64,000 nt of DNA from Phytophthora colocasiae (Eukaryota; Oomycota; Peronosporomycetes; Peronosporales; Peronosporaceae), in NCBI GenBank assembly GCA_018806915.1, contig JAGKQI010000088.1:248001-312000 (forward strand). Reading direction: 5' to 3'. How positions within the stretch are numbered: the first letter of the stretch is position 1; each line of letters starts with the position of its first letter. Shown piece by piece: positions 29,548 through 39,687 of the stretch. Position numbers and translations under genes: made by a program. The notes under the pieces were generated by a model that ran no database searches, was not told where the DNA came from, and was given only the letters and a program-made list of their open reading frames with translations.

Positions 29548-30619
29548 ATGGTGGAGGAAGCAAGAAGGAATGTTTGTAGCAAGTGTAAACGTCCACCACG
29601 CGTTTGCTACTGCTCCTCGCTGCCTGATGAGCCATTAGCAGCCGAATACACGCACGTCTTGGTGTTGCAGCACGAGCACGAGAAGAAACGGCGAGCTGCG
29701 ATCTCCTCTGTGCCTGTTTTGGCTCAGACTCTGCAGGATGTGACGCTTGTGACGGTCAAAGACTCCTGTGACTGTGGACCTGGCGTGGATGAAAGACTTG
29801 ATGCTTTGCTGTATGAAGGAGGGGGTGACCATCGCTTTGATACGGCGCTGGTCTTGTTTCCTGATGAACATGCGCAGCCTCTGAAGAAGAATGAAGAGAC
29901 TGGAAGGAAGGAGAAGGTGTTGCTGATCGTCATTGACGGCACGTGGAAGCAGGCCAAGAAGATCGCACGACGCAATAGAGAACACTGGGAGAAGGCAGCG
30001 AATGAGTGGGAAGAACGTGGTGCCAAGTTACAGTATATCTGTCTTGAGAATGACGGGAAGAGAAGCATCTATGGGGATTTAAGACGGTGAGTTTGGAGAT
30101 TAATCGTGCGAGTTGAGACTAACTTGTGTCGTTAGTGAACCTATGGAAGGTTGTATGTCCACGTTGGAAGCTGTTGCGTCGGCTCTAGTGATGCTGGAAG
30201 TGAGAACTGGACGTGGTCTACAGGACGCTTTACTACGCGCTTTCGCTGGGATGGTATCTATCCAGGAGCAGTTCCAACAACGTGGACAAGCGGCTAAACT
30301 GGAGCAGTACGGCGGTGTCTCGAAGGCTCAAGCTGTCGAAGCGAAACGACTTGAACTGCAACGCCAAGTGAAGAAGAACGAAGCCACAGATACGGACAAG
30401 TCCAAGTCTGTGCAACGGGAGTACGTCTTCTATACGAGTCACACGGACTTCCGACACCGCCAGCAGCTCACCCAAGAGGGCGACGTGGTCACCAGCACTT
30501 ACGATGAAGCGAGAGAGCAATGCGTCGAACTGAACCGCGACCGGAAGCGCGGCCAACGTGTCGCTATGCTCCCACTCGACGTCTTCGAGCAACATCTCCG
30601 ACAACTCCACGACGCGTAA
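29548..30619 (+). CDS. DTW-domain tRNA-uridine aminocarboxypropyltransferase-like protein
   Basis: Exons 29548-30086 and 30136-30619 with a 49-bp GT-AG intron; 340 residues. An N-terminal four-cysteine zinc motif (CSKCKRPPRVCYC) precedes the DTW domain, with the signature DGTWKQAKK at about residue 130 and, across the splice junction, the EPMEG...STLEAVA motif. Proteins of this family (TapT/DTWD1/DTWD2) transfer the 3-amino-3-carboxypropyl group of S-adenosylmethionine to uridine in tRNA; assignment to this activity rests on the family motif. The C-terminal part (about residues 230-340) is charged, with the conserved YVFYTSHTDFRHRQQL segment. Ends 150 bp before the kinase gene on the same strand. 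Confidence 0.88.
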
Positions 30620-30753
30620 TGATCCGGTTCGCCATTTGATGCTGGAATGGTGGGCCCATGCCACTATAACAGTCTTCCATGAAGGTCCCGAACGTCAAAA
30701 ATTGGATGCTATTCCTTGAGAGTCGGAAGCTTAGGGGAGAGAATCCAATTTCT

Positions 30754-30768
30754 GCTCATTCTTCGAAC
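30754..30768 (+). promoter_or_regulatory. Initiator-like sequence of the kinase gene
   Basis: GCTCATTCTTCGAAC fits the oomycete initiator consensus GCTCATTYYNC and lies 4 bp before the ATG at 30773. It supports that ATG over the upstream non-ATG opening at 30716. Confidence 0.45.
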
Positions 30769-30772
30769 GACC

Positions 30773-32662
30773 ATGACCTTGCGATGTCGGTCTTTCGTCT
30801 CGATTTCTCTCTTGTTAAGCAGCTCTTCGTCTTCACTTGCAGCCAAAGCGATCGCATTTTATGATGACAGCAACTGCTTATCGGCGCCTTTGAGTGCACA
30901 GGTCTCCAATTCCTCGAGTTGTTCACAACAACCTTGTACTCGTGTCGATTTCGGAGCTGGAACGTATTACTACAGCACAGATTGTATAACTACAGATGCC
31001 CACTCGTACTTGGCAGAGGTTTTTGCACACACCAGACACATCGTCATGGACCAATTCCGACACCAAAATTGCACAAAGTACGTGGAGACTCACGCATTGC
31101 AGGATTCCAAGCGCTGCGTGCCATTTGCAGTCGGTTCTATCTCGGGTGCGGCTAATTCGTCAGCTATCGGCTCAATACTGGAAGACGGATCACTGAATGT
31201 ACAATTCTTCCCTGCTGTCAATTGCAGCGTTCAGACTGGATCGAGATCTGTACAGGATAAAGCGGACGTGGCTCAGCACAAGTGTTATCAGGCCAGCAAG
31301 TTCTACATCAACACAAACATCAGTACGTCTGGTTCAGTGGATGAATTTGAGTCTTCGTCTTCCAGTTCAACAGTGGCCCCTCAATCTGAGGTTCAAAGCA
31401 CTGGACGAAGCTCGAACAACGCAACATTCGTCAGTTCGCTACTCGTTGGGGTTGTATTGATCCTCGCTGCGGTTGCTTTCGTAGTCTGGAAGTGGAGATC
31501 GACCAAACGGAAGCTGCAACATGCAAGAAACACCGACAACGACAGTATAGCCATGTTGGAGCCTGACGATATGGTCTACTTGTCCAAAACCCTTAGCGGA
31601 CCTGTATTTCTTCCAAGCAGTAGCACGTGCACCACCTTCAGGGAACAGCTCACGACTCGTTCCTTCACTCCTGCACTCAGCTCCGGGTCAAGTTATCAAC
31701 GGTCGATCCGAACATTTGCAACAGGAACAAGTACAGGCTCCACCTTTCACGGGACCACCACGAATCGTCCATGGGAAGACGATTTCGTCGTGGCAGCCCG
31801 TATCCCCCGTGATAAAGTAGTTGTCGTCCAACTTTTAAGTCGTGGAGGCTTCGGTGTCGTGTACTCTGGGCTGTACAATGGCCGTCGAGTTGCAGTCAAG
31901 ACACTATTACCAGAAACTCGTCGTAGCATTTCCCATGTGGTTGATCTCCTAGCGGAAGTGAAGATGATGGCGACCATGGAACACCCGCACATCATCGAGT
32001 TCATTGGCGTGGCTTGGGATTCACTTACGAACATGTGCGTGGTACTGGAGTTCATGGCTGGAGGAGACTTGAAGGCTTTACTAAGCGACTACCAAGAGCA
32101 GGAGTTGTCCATGGGCTTCAACAGGGACAAACTAAAGATCGCACTGCATATCGCACACGCGTTGACGTACATGCACTCACTGGATCCTCCGATCATTCAT
32201 CGAGATTTAAAGTCCAAGAACGTTTTACTGAACGAACAATTGGACGCCAAACTCACGGACTTCGGAACATCCCGGGAACGGGTGAATGAATCGATGACTG
32301 GCGGGGTGGGGACGTGTCTGTGGATGGCCCCTGAGGTCATGATAGGTGACAGATACGACGATAAGGCAGACATGTTTTCCTTCGGTGTTGTGCTGTCGGA
32401 ACTGGATACGCATGCGTCGCCCTACTGGCACGTGAAAGACCCCAACGACTCGAGTCGACAGATGCCGGAGCCTGCGATTCTGCAAATGGTTGCGTCTGGG
32501 AAATTACACGTCAAATTCTCCAAAGAAGCCACTAAAGCGGTAGTGAAGCTGGGGAAGGCCTGTATAGCACTGGAACCTGCGTCTCGACCCACAGCAGCCG
32601 AAGCGCTGTACAGACTCCACACGATATTAGCTGACGACGTCGGGAAAGGCCTTGTTGAATAA
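30773..32662 (+). CDS. Receptor-like protein kinase (TKL type)
   Basis: 629 residues from the ATG at 30773. A signal peptide (MTLRCRSFVSISLLL with a following Ser/Ala stretch) leads to a Cys-containing extracellular part of about 190 residues, including NCLSA, SCSQQPCTR and CTKYVETHAL. It is Ser/Thr rich before one membrane segment (SLLVGVVLILAAVAFVVW, about residues 219-240). The intracellular kinase domain starts near residue 354 with the glycine loop SRGGFGVVYSG and shows VAVKTL, HRDLKSKN and DFGTSRE, then WMAPEV. These are all the catalytic elements needed for activity, of tyrosine-kinase-like class. The ectodomain matches no family I can name. It converges on REV1 with only 8 bp between the stops. 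Confidence 0.9.
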   Translation: MTLRCRSFVSISLLLSSSSSSLAAKAIAFYDDSNCLSAPLSAQVSNSSSCSQQPCTRVDFGAGTYYYSTDCITTDAHSYLAEVFAHTRHIVMDQFRHQNCTKYVETHALQDSKRCVPFAVGSISGAANSSAIGSILEDGSLNVQFFPAVNCSVQTGSRSVQDKADVAQHKCYQASKFYINTNISTSGSVDEFESSSSSSTVAPQSEVQSTGRSSNNATFVSSLLVGVVLILAAVAFVVWKWRSTKRKLQHARNTDNDSIAMLEPDDMVYLSKTLSGPVFLPSSSTCTTFREQLTTRSFTPALSSGSSYQRSIRTFATGTSTGSTFHGTTTNRPWEDDFVVAARIPRDKVVVVQLLSRGGFGVVYSGLYNGRRVAVKTLLPETRRSISHVVDLLAEVKMMATMEHPHIIEFIGVAWDSLTNMCVVLEFMAGGDLKALLSDYQEQELSMGFNRDKLKIALHIAHALTYMHSLDPPIIHRDLKSKNVLLNEQLDAKLTDFGTSRERVNESMTGGVGTCLWMAPEVMIGDRYDDKADMFSFGVVLSELDTHASPYWHVKDPNDSSRQMPEPAILQMVASGKLHVKFSKEATKAVVKLGKACIALEPASRPTAAEALYRLHTILADDVGKGLVE

Positions 32663-32670
32663 ATATGCTC

Positions 32671-35410
32671 TTATAGCGGGGAAACGAGCTGCAGCGAGAG
32701 AGTTCCGTTGAAGTGCTGGTGGATCTCCTGGTTCACGAGGCTGAGGACGTGATTGAATCCCTGCTTCAGAATATACGAGAGCTCGGTGGAAGCCGCATTG
32801 GAACACTTGCGACGAACGAACCGTAGCATCCGTAAGGCCCGATCAAGTGTCCGATTCTCCACTTCGACCAAAATTCGCGAGGAAATGGCATCAAACGCAG
32901 AGGAGTGCGCTGTACTATCGTCTGAATGCTCGTTGCTCGCTAGACTGTCCTCCAGATTCGTGAACAGCTTTTCAATTGTTGGTAGAGCAACACGTGTCGC
33001 CTTCTTCGCAGTTTGAACAGGGCTGGATGGAGCACTTGGTCTTGGAATGGGGGCAACGTTTGAAGTAGGTCGGCGTTTTTTGGCGTATCGGTCGATTTCT
33101 CTCCGGATCGCAAACGGAAGCGAATGGTACACTTCCGAGTCGACTTGGGACATTCGAATATCATTCAGAGCGTCCTCCTTCCCAGAATCTGAAGTGTGAA
33201 CCGTGTGCGCAAGTCTACTGTTCGACTTTGAGTCGAAGATGTTCCGTGCTGGGTGTTTCCGTCGTAGCGGTGCTTTGCCGTTCGTCTTTCGCTTCGGAGG
33301 CTGACGGTTTGGTTGGACTGGGGCTCCTCGGCCATACGATGCTAGGATTTCTTGTTGAAGCGGCTCCGGTAACTCTCCCAGTACACCCATATTAATCTGT
33401 GAAAAAGATGTTGCTGTGAAGTCGTTGCTAGTCGTGTCAGGTCTTGGTTCATCTTCTGTTTTTTCTTCACCTTCCTCTTGTTCGTTTGTGGTAGCATCTT
33501 TCAGCCAAGCCTTGAATAGCTGTCCACTTCGCTTGATACGGCTTGGGGCTTCTGACTCTAACTTTGTAGCTTGTACACCAACTCCTCGAAGTTCCTCGCT
33601 TGGAAAATTAAGTTGGCGGAGTAATTCAATGCAAACCTTACCAATAACCACCGCATCGTTTGTTGGTTGGGACAGAACTTGGCTCTTAGAGAAGTTATCG
33701 CAAATGCCATGGCCCATGAACTTGGACGGCTCGATAGGAGCTCCTTCCGCTCGTTTCTTAATCAGCAGCGTCAGGCATTTCGTCCTCACCTTGAGGCTTT
33801 GAAGACGATGGCTTAACTCTTCACCCAATGCCATCAAAAACATGGTCGCGTCTTCCCATTTCTCAAAGCGGATGCCAAAGTTTACGACCGCGGAGACACT
33901 TTTCCGCATCGTGTTCGCCTCCATCGACAGTGGTCGAGTGTCAATTCCTCGCGCGTAGTTGTACAACATCTCCCCCGTGGCTTTCCCGAGTAGTTGAATG
34001 AGCTGTCCTTTCGATTTCGTCACTAATTGGCGGACATCCTCCACTCCAAGCATTTCAAGCTTCGCTCCAATCCTGCGGCCAGCTCCAGGCAAATCACCAG
34101 TTTTTAACGACAGCATGAACTCCTCCGCATCATGAGGGTCCGCAATTCGGTAAATCCCGTCCGGTTTCGCCTTTTTCGACGATAATTTCGCCAGCAGAAC
34201 GTTGAAAGACACCCCCACACTAGCTGGACATCCCGTCTGCTCGAAAATCTCGTGGCGTATCGTCTTGGCCATCTCCATTCCGTTTGTACCGGTTCCAAAC
34301 TCAAGAAAAGCCTCATCACAGCTCACAGCCTGCACGTACGGAGTGTGCGAGAAGAAAATGTCGTAAATCTGAAACGAGACACGCTCAATGGCGTCGAACT
34401 GGTACGGCAGGACGACCAGCTCGGGGCATAATTCTTTCGCGCTTTGCATGAACATCCCGGCCCCAACTCCTTTCGCGCGTGCCAAGTAATTACAGGACGA
34501 AATCTCCGAGGATCCCGCCTTCCCCGAGTGCGCAACAGCTACGGGAACCTTCTCGAGCTCCGGTTTTCCTCTTACAGCTACAGCCACGAAGAAACAGTCC
34601 ATATCAACGTGCAGCAGCACACGGTCGCTTGACGTGGCAGATGATCTTGTTACAGGTGGGCCCTTATATTTGGCCTGAAATTCAGCGGCCTTCTGCTGGA
34701 ACGTTGTGCGCCAAGTGCCAATATGGTGCAGTCTCGACTTGGCGAAGAAGTGCCGGACAAATTCTGGACCATCTTTCGTTGAATTGGTTCGTAATGTTGT
34801 CGAACTTGTAGTACCCTCCAGATCGTCCTCTTCGTCTTCCAGGACATCCTCTTCCTCCACCAAACCATGTTTAGACGCAGAAGCAGAAGCGTCCGAAGCT
34901 GAGAGACTGAAGATGCTGCTCTGCGTTGGATCTGCAAAGCCTGCATATAGGAATGGCTGTACTGGCAGCAGCTTCTTCTCTTCAATGCTCTGTACGATCC
35001 AGTCCGGATGTACAACGGGTAATGGCTTCCTAGCCTTCCTGTTACAAAAAGAGAGTGAATGTTGGAAAAAAGGCAACTTCAACTTGAACTTACTTAAGTT
35101 GCAGCAACTTGGACGCAGGTAAGTGTGTAGCCACCACATGCGTCACTCGGTCCGTATCATAGTGTTCGAAGCCACCTCCATGCAGCAACATAAGCTGACG
35201 GATCTCTTCTTTACTGGGCACAGTGTAGCCATCCACATACACGTGAACACCCTGGAACAAGCCGTCACCAGACACACCAGGCGACGCTGTAACACTTTCG
35301 TTCTGTCCGCGCAGCTTCTGGATCTTGTGCGACATGTACACGCCGAAGCTGCCGTCATGGTGCTCGCCCACGCGCTTCCTGCCTTCGACGCCGCCACCTC
35401 GGCGTCGCAT
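32671..35410 (-). CDS. REV1: DNA repair polymerase REV1
   Basis: Y-family deoxycytidyl transferase of translesion synthesis, acting in the nucleus with polymerase zeta. Exons 35410-35094 and 35038-32671 with a 55-bp GT-AG intron; 894 residues from the ATG at 35410. An N-terminal BRCT domain spans the intron (about residues 45-130, HVYVDGYTVPSKEEI to HPDWIVQSI). The catalytic core has LLHVDMDCFFVAVAV and AVSCDEAFLEFGTG, the metal-binding Asp and Glu residues. Two ubiquitin-binding motifs follow (LGELPEPLQQEILASYG; YHSLPFAIRREIDRYAK). The C-terminal REV1 domain (from about LVEVENRTLDRALRML) recruits other polymerases. The order BRCT, polymerase, two UBMs, CTD equals that of animal REV1. Confidence 0.95.
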
Positions 35411-35498
35411 CAAGCCTCGTCCTCTTTCAATTTCCAATATTTAGCGCTCTCCCATAGGCTAAGTTTCTTTTGTGAGACGGGTGTGGTCTTGTAATAGG

Positions 35499-35515
35499 GT
35501 CATTTTCAAGATAGA
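35499..35515 (+). promoter_or_regulatory. Initiator-like sequence upstream of GTP cyclohydrolase
   Basis: GGTCATTTTCAAGATAG in the divergent spacer between REV1 and GTP cyclohydrolase resembles the TCATTTTCA oomycete initiator. It lies about 60 bp before the ATG at 35576. Confidence 0.35.
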
Positions 35516-35575
35516 CTTAACATTTTTAAGTCTTTTCATTTCTTTTCAACCAATCATCATTATTTAACACAGACA

Positions 35576-36436
35576 ATGAGACGGGTCGCACCTCATTTTA
35601 TTAAAATTAGACAAAAGAATATTAGCCAATCCGAATGGCTACAGCGACACGCCAATCGATCGTCTGCCCACAGTCATTTAACATTTGAGGAGCTACTGGC
35701 CACGATGGCGCCTATCACTACGACTCTGAGCACTTCCGAGCACGACCTGCGCCCCACGAGCGACTTCCTTTTACCCGCCAAGATGCAGAACACTCAGGCC
35801 AAGGAGGAGAAGCTCGCTCAGCTGTCCATGTCTCTGCCTTCGCGCTCTCCGAACGACTACGTGGAGGACAAGGCCAAGCTGGAGAAGATGGCGGCCGCTG
35901 TCACGACGCTATTGGAGTGCATTGGAGAGGACCCGAAGCGCGAAGGACTGGTGAAGACGCCCATGCGTATGGCGAAGGCTCTACTGTACAATACCAAGGG
36001 ATATGGACAGAGTTTGGAGGACGTTCTGAACGAAGCAGTCTTTGAAGAGGACCACGACGAGATGGTCATTGTACGGGACATTGATCTGCACTCCATGTGC
36101 GAACACCATATGGTGCCGTTCAACGGCAAAGTGCACATTGGATACATCCCTAATGGGAAGGTGCTGGGTCTCAGTAAGCTGGCCAGAGTGAGCGAAGTCT
36201 TCTCGAGACGACTGCAAGTGCAGGAACGACTGACGAAGCAGATCGCCAACGCCATTATGGGCGTCATTGAGCCCAAGGGAGTCGCGGTGGTCATTGAAGC
36301 TACCCACATGTGCATGGTCATGCGTGGAGTGGAGAAAAGTGGCGCTAGTACCGTCACGAGCTCCGTTTTGGGCGTGTTCAAGAGCGACCCACGCACCAGG
36401 AGCGAGTTCATGTCGCTCATCCACAGCAGAAGGTAA
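35576..36436 (+). CDS. GTP cyclohydrolase I
   Basis: Converts GTP to 7,8-dihydroneopterin triphosphate, first step of folate and tetrahydrobiopterin synthesis. 286 residues from the ATG at 35576; an internal ATG at 35705 gives 243 residues and may be the cytosolic start, since the first 43 residues are basic and poorly conserved. The catalytic domain runs from about residue 95 ([23 protein letters not shown]) to the end. Zinc ligands are visible in [11 protein letters not shown] and [10 protein letters not shown]. The substrate-site motif [27 protein letters not shown] is conserved, as is [18 protein letters not shown] near the end. Divergent from REV1. Confidence 0.96.
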   Translation: MRRVAPHFIKIRQKNISQSEWLQRHANRSSAHSHLTFEELLATMAPITTTLSTSEHDLRPTSDFLLPAKMQNTQAKEEKLAQLSMSLPSRSPNDYVEDKAKLEKMAAAVTTLLECIGEDPKREGLVKTPMRMAKALLYNTKGYGQSLEDVLNEAVFEEDHDEMVIVRDIDLHSMCEHHMVPFNGKVHIGYIPNGKVLGLSKLARVSEVFSRRLQVQERLTKQIANAIMGVIEPKGVAVVIEATHMCMVMRGVEKSGASTVTSSVLGVFKSDPRTRSEFMSLIHSRR

Positions 36437-36668
36437 CGAGCTCGAGCCCTGCGTGCACTTTCGAGTCGCAACGGCGTGTGCTCGGCCGAGCCAAACCAAA
36501 GGAGAACGGAGGCCGATACCGGTAGACTGAACCAACCACTTTTGCTTTGCCAGGCCGAGAAGACTTAGACAAGACTGTTAGTACGCCCTTCCGACCGGCG
36601 CGCATGTTAATAACGCTTTTACTTTCGCCTGACAGTGTTCGCTTTGATTTTATGCAGTGAGAGAGTTC

Positions 36669-39521
36669 CTAAGAGTAGTCGGAGTCTACGGCCTGGATGA
36701 ACGAGAGGTAGTTGACGTCGCTGGTCATCTTTCGACCATCACGATGAGCGAATTGATATGTAAGTGTCTGCACCTCAGCAGGCTTCAAGCACAAGTGCAT
36801 CATGTCGAGTACAGCAGCGAACTGGAACTTGGTGACTCGAGTGACGTTGTTGTGGTCGTAGTCCTGGAAGTAAGGCTTCATGTGGAGACGACGGTGGTTC
36901 ACTTCGTTGCGAAGCCGTTCCAGGATGAGTTTCACGTTGTCCTGCTGTTGTTCTTGGTTGGATCTGGCACTAGTAGGGATGGATACGCCGTGAGAGAAGT
37001 CCAGAGCCTCCAGGAAGCTTCTCCAGTCGATTTTGTCCGGGTTTCGCGTCGAACGGAAGTGCTCACTCAACGTCTGGATGTCTGCAGCGTCCAAGACACA
37101 ACCACTACGGTTCAAAGCCGTGTGGAATTTGGCTACTGTGATCTCCCCAGACCGCAGCTTGTCTCCCTCCACGACAAACTCCTTCAGTCGGATCCGTTTC
37201 TCGCTCAGTTGACGACGCAAGTCCGCAAGGAGTTGAGAGAGATCTGCCTTGCCTCCAAGATCACCTCGAGCTCTCCTCTTGGTCGCGTCGTGGTTCACGA
37301 TACCGCTCTGGTACACTTCCTGTCGGAACGCCACACTACCAGGTAAAACGAGCTTCCGGATGTCTTCAGCACTCGAGTTGGTTAAGTACCCTCCGAGAAT
37401 CTGAAGTGCTTGGAGGAAGGCTCGATAGTTGACGTCGCAAATGGAGCTCAGCGTTGCACTTGTACCGATTGCAGCCTGCTCCCTGAACTTGATGACTAGA
37501 AGACGTGTGTCCGATGCTAGAGCTGGTAAGAGAGCGAACATGGACAACACCCGCTCAAACTTAGTCGAAGAAATGAAGCCTTGCTTTGACCGATCGAAGT
37601 CTTCGAAGGCTGGCTTGATCTCCATACGCTGGCGAGCGATTTCTCGCTTCATTTTGAGCAGAACCCGCTTCACTTCCTCCTCTTCCTCTGGAGTTAGGTC
37701 TTTATCAATTATGACGCCTCCAAATTGACCTTCGCGAGTCTCAAGAGTTTTAAGATCGTGGTGAGGATTCTGCTCCAGGTTCTTCACTGTGAAGACGCTC
37801 TCCACATCGTCAACGAACGCTTTCCAAGCGATCCAGTGTTTCCCCATGCTGTCGACCTCTTGACATGCGTATTCATCCCCCAGAAGCGCCATCTCCGCGC
37901 GAGACAAAAGGAACCCGGCAGCGTTCAAACCAGCACAGAACTGTGCTGCTGTGATCTTCCCGTGCCGGAGCTTGTCGAAATCTCGGTAATATTCCTCCAG
38001 ACGGATGCGATCACGCTTGATTGTCTGCTTAATGTACCGGATCAGCATGGGGACAGAACGCACGTGACTCTCAGCCGCAGTCTCCTCGAAAGTATCCGCC
38101 CGAAGCTTGGCTGGGACAATTATCTCGGACACAAGGCCTCGGGATGACGGATGGCTGCCAGACCGCTGGTTATCGCTCCCCCAGTTCTCAAGATCATAGC
38201 AGAACGTGACGTAGTTGACGAAGCGGTCTCCGTGAGAGCTTGAGTACCGTTGGAGCAGTGCTTTTCGCTCACTGTCGCTGTTTAAAGTCAGCTTGAACAT
38301 GGCCATGACGCGGAAGAACTGGTCGACGGTAATGTGTTCTCTTTTACCCTTGTCGAAGTCTTGGAATGTTGGTTTGATGAGGACTCGTCGGGTGGAGCAG
38401 TACGTATGGAGTCTCTGCATCATTGCCTGGTGAACTGATGCATCGGTATCTGTTAAGGAGCCACGCATGGTACGCGAGCATTTATCAGCAGACGAATGGT
38501 TAGTTGCCTTGGTGATCGTCGCGAGGATGTCGTCATAGTTGTTGTCTTCCAGCTTGATTCTGCCCTCGACGGAGTTGCAGAAGCGAATGTAGTCCACTTT
38601 GGTTGTGTCTAAGGTCTTGATGGTCCCATACTTCTGAACGAGTAAGGCCAGATCGCTGTCAGTCACGATCGGGAAGCACAGCTTTACACAGCGTCGGAAC
38701 TGCGCCTCAGTGCATTTGCCTGTCCGAAGCTGGTCAAAGTCCGTAAAGAAGTTCTTGGTACGGATTCGATCACGAAGAACCAGCTCTGCCAGTTCTGCTT
38801 CCAGTTCTTGGACGGCGTCGCACTGGTGCGTACCATTTGGTGCACTTAAGTGGCGTCTCTCGGGTGAACGGGGTTGTGCTGCTTTAGTTCCTGCGCCAGA
38901 AGCTCCTGGGCAGATGTCGAAGTGAAGTGCGCGGTAGTGAACGTCCAGCTTGTCTCCGTAGGCCTTTAACAGGACGTCCATCTCTTCAGAGGAGAGCACC
39001 ACGATGTCGGAGATATCCCGGACGAACTGTGGCCGTGTTACTTTGCCAGCGTTACTTCGGTCAAAGTCATGGAATACGTCCTTCAGCACGATGCCCTTGT
39101 TCATCACTGCTGCGAGTAATTTCTGCTTGATCCCTACCAGAATCGCTTCTTCGGCTGGAGTCAAAGCTTCCAGCGCAAATGTCTTGAGTGCTTCGAAGTC
39201 CCCACGAGTACTCGAGTGGATACTTGGCTTCGCTTCGAGGCCTTTCACAGTGAACACCTTGTCCATCAGATCGCAGAATCGTCGATAATCGACGAAGGAC
39301 GGGTCGTCTGGAATCCGGTACTTCATGAGAAGTAGGTTAGTCTCGGTGGACGAGAGGTGGAGGCCGCTCACATCCAGAGCGCGTTTGAACTGCTCACTTT
39401 TGATCTTCTTGACTCGATGGACATCGAACGTCTTCATAAATTCTTCCAAGCGAATACGTCGTTGCTTACAAAGCAGGCGGATCTTGGCCTTCAGCGATCG
39501 AAACTCGGGAGAGCTGTGCAT
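36669..39521 (-). CDS. Multi-repeat degenerate EF-hand protein
   Basis: 950 residues from the ATG at 39521 (MHSSPEFRSLKAKIRLL). Eight repeats of roughly 110 residues are visible, each with an arginine-rich helix, a DFD loop and a Q/K-F motif: for example RIRLEEFMKTFDVHRVKKI, RVLIKPTFQDFDKGKREHI, RIRLEEYYRDFDKLRHGKI, RMEIKPAFEDFDRSKQGFI and RLHMKPYFQDYDHNNVTRV. Most loops lack the glutamate at the last position of a canonical EF-hand, so calcium binding is doubtful at many sites. The layout is closest to EFCAB6-like or flagellar EF-hand array proteins known from ciliated protists and animals; that link and a zoospore flagellum role are inference. No intron is visible. Confidence 0.8.
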   Translation of the reverse strand: MHSSPEFRSLKAKIRLLCKQRRIRLEEFMKTFDVHRVKKIKSEQFKRALDVSGLHLSSTETNLLLMKYRIPDDPSFVDYRRFCDLMDKVFTVKGLEAKPSIHSSTRGDFEALKTFALEALTPAEEAILVGIKQKLLAAVMNKGIVLKDVFHDFDRSNAGKVTRPQFVRDISDIVVLSSEEMDVLLKAYGDKLDVHYRALHFDICPGASGAGTKAAQPRSPERRHLSAPNGTHQCDAVQELEAELAELVLRDRIRTKNFFTDFDQLRTGKCTEAQFRRCVKLCFPIVTDSDLALLVQKYGTIKTLDTTKVDYIRFCNSVEGRIKLEDNNYDDILATITKATNHSSADKCSRTMRGSLTDTDASVHQAMMQRLHTYCSTRRVLIKPTFQDFDKGKREHITVDQFFRVMAMFKLTLNSDSERKALLQRYSSSHGDRFVNYVTFCYDLENWGSDNQRSGSHPSSRGLVSEIIVPAKLRADTFEETAAESHVRSVPMLIRYIKQTIKRDRIRLEEYYRDFDKLRHGKITAAQFCAGLNAAGFLLSRAEMALLGDEYACQEVDSMGKHWIAWKAFVDDVESVFTVKNLEQNPHHDLKTLETREGQFGGVIIDKDLTPEEEEEVKRVLLKMKREIARQRMEIKPAFEDFDRSKQGFISSTKFERVLSMFALLPALASDTRLLVIKFREQAAIGTSATLSSICDVNYRAFLQALQILGGYLTNSSAEDIRKLVLPGSVAFRQEVYQSGIVNHDATKRRARGDLGGKADLSQLLADLRRQLSEKRIRLKEFVVEGDKLRSGEITVAKFHTALNRSGCVLDAADIQTLSEHFRSTRNPDKIDWRSFLEALDFSHGVSIPTSARSNQEQQQDNVKLILERLRNEVNHRRLHMKPYFQDYDHNNVTRVTKFQFAAVLDMMHLCLKPAEVQTLTYQFAHRDGRKMTSDVNYLSFIQAVDSDYS

Positions 39522-39687
39522 CTTGACCTCCACTTCAACTTCCAAATGATGCAAAATTGACTTGTGCAGTACTTGAGAGTCTACAACTAGCAAAAATAGC
39601 GGCAAAACACCCGACGCGAAAATGAAACCTGGCTAACACAACGTCCGTTCATAAGCTTATTTAGTACGCCTCAAAATTGTCACCAGC

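Noticed and set aside
35857..36535. Long antisense frames over GTP cyclohydrolase
   Set aside because: Shadows of the real gene; low-complexity composition.
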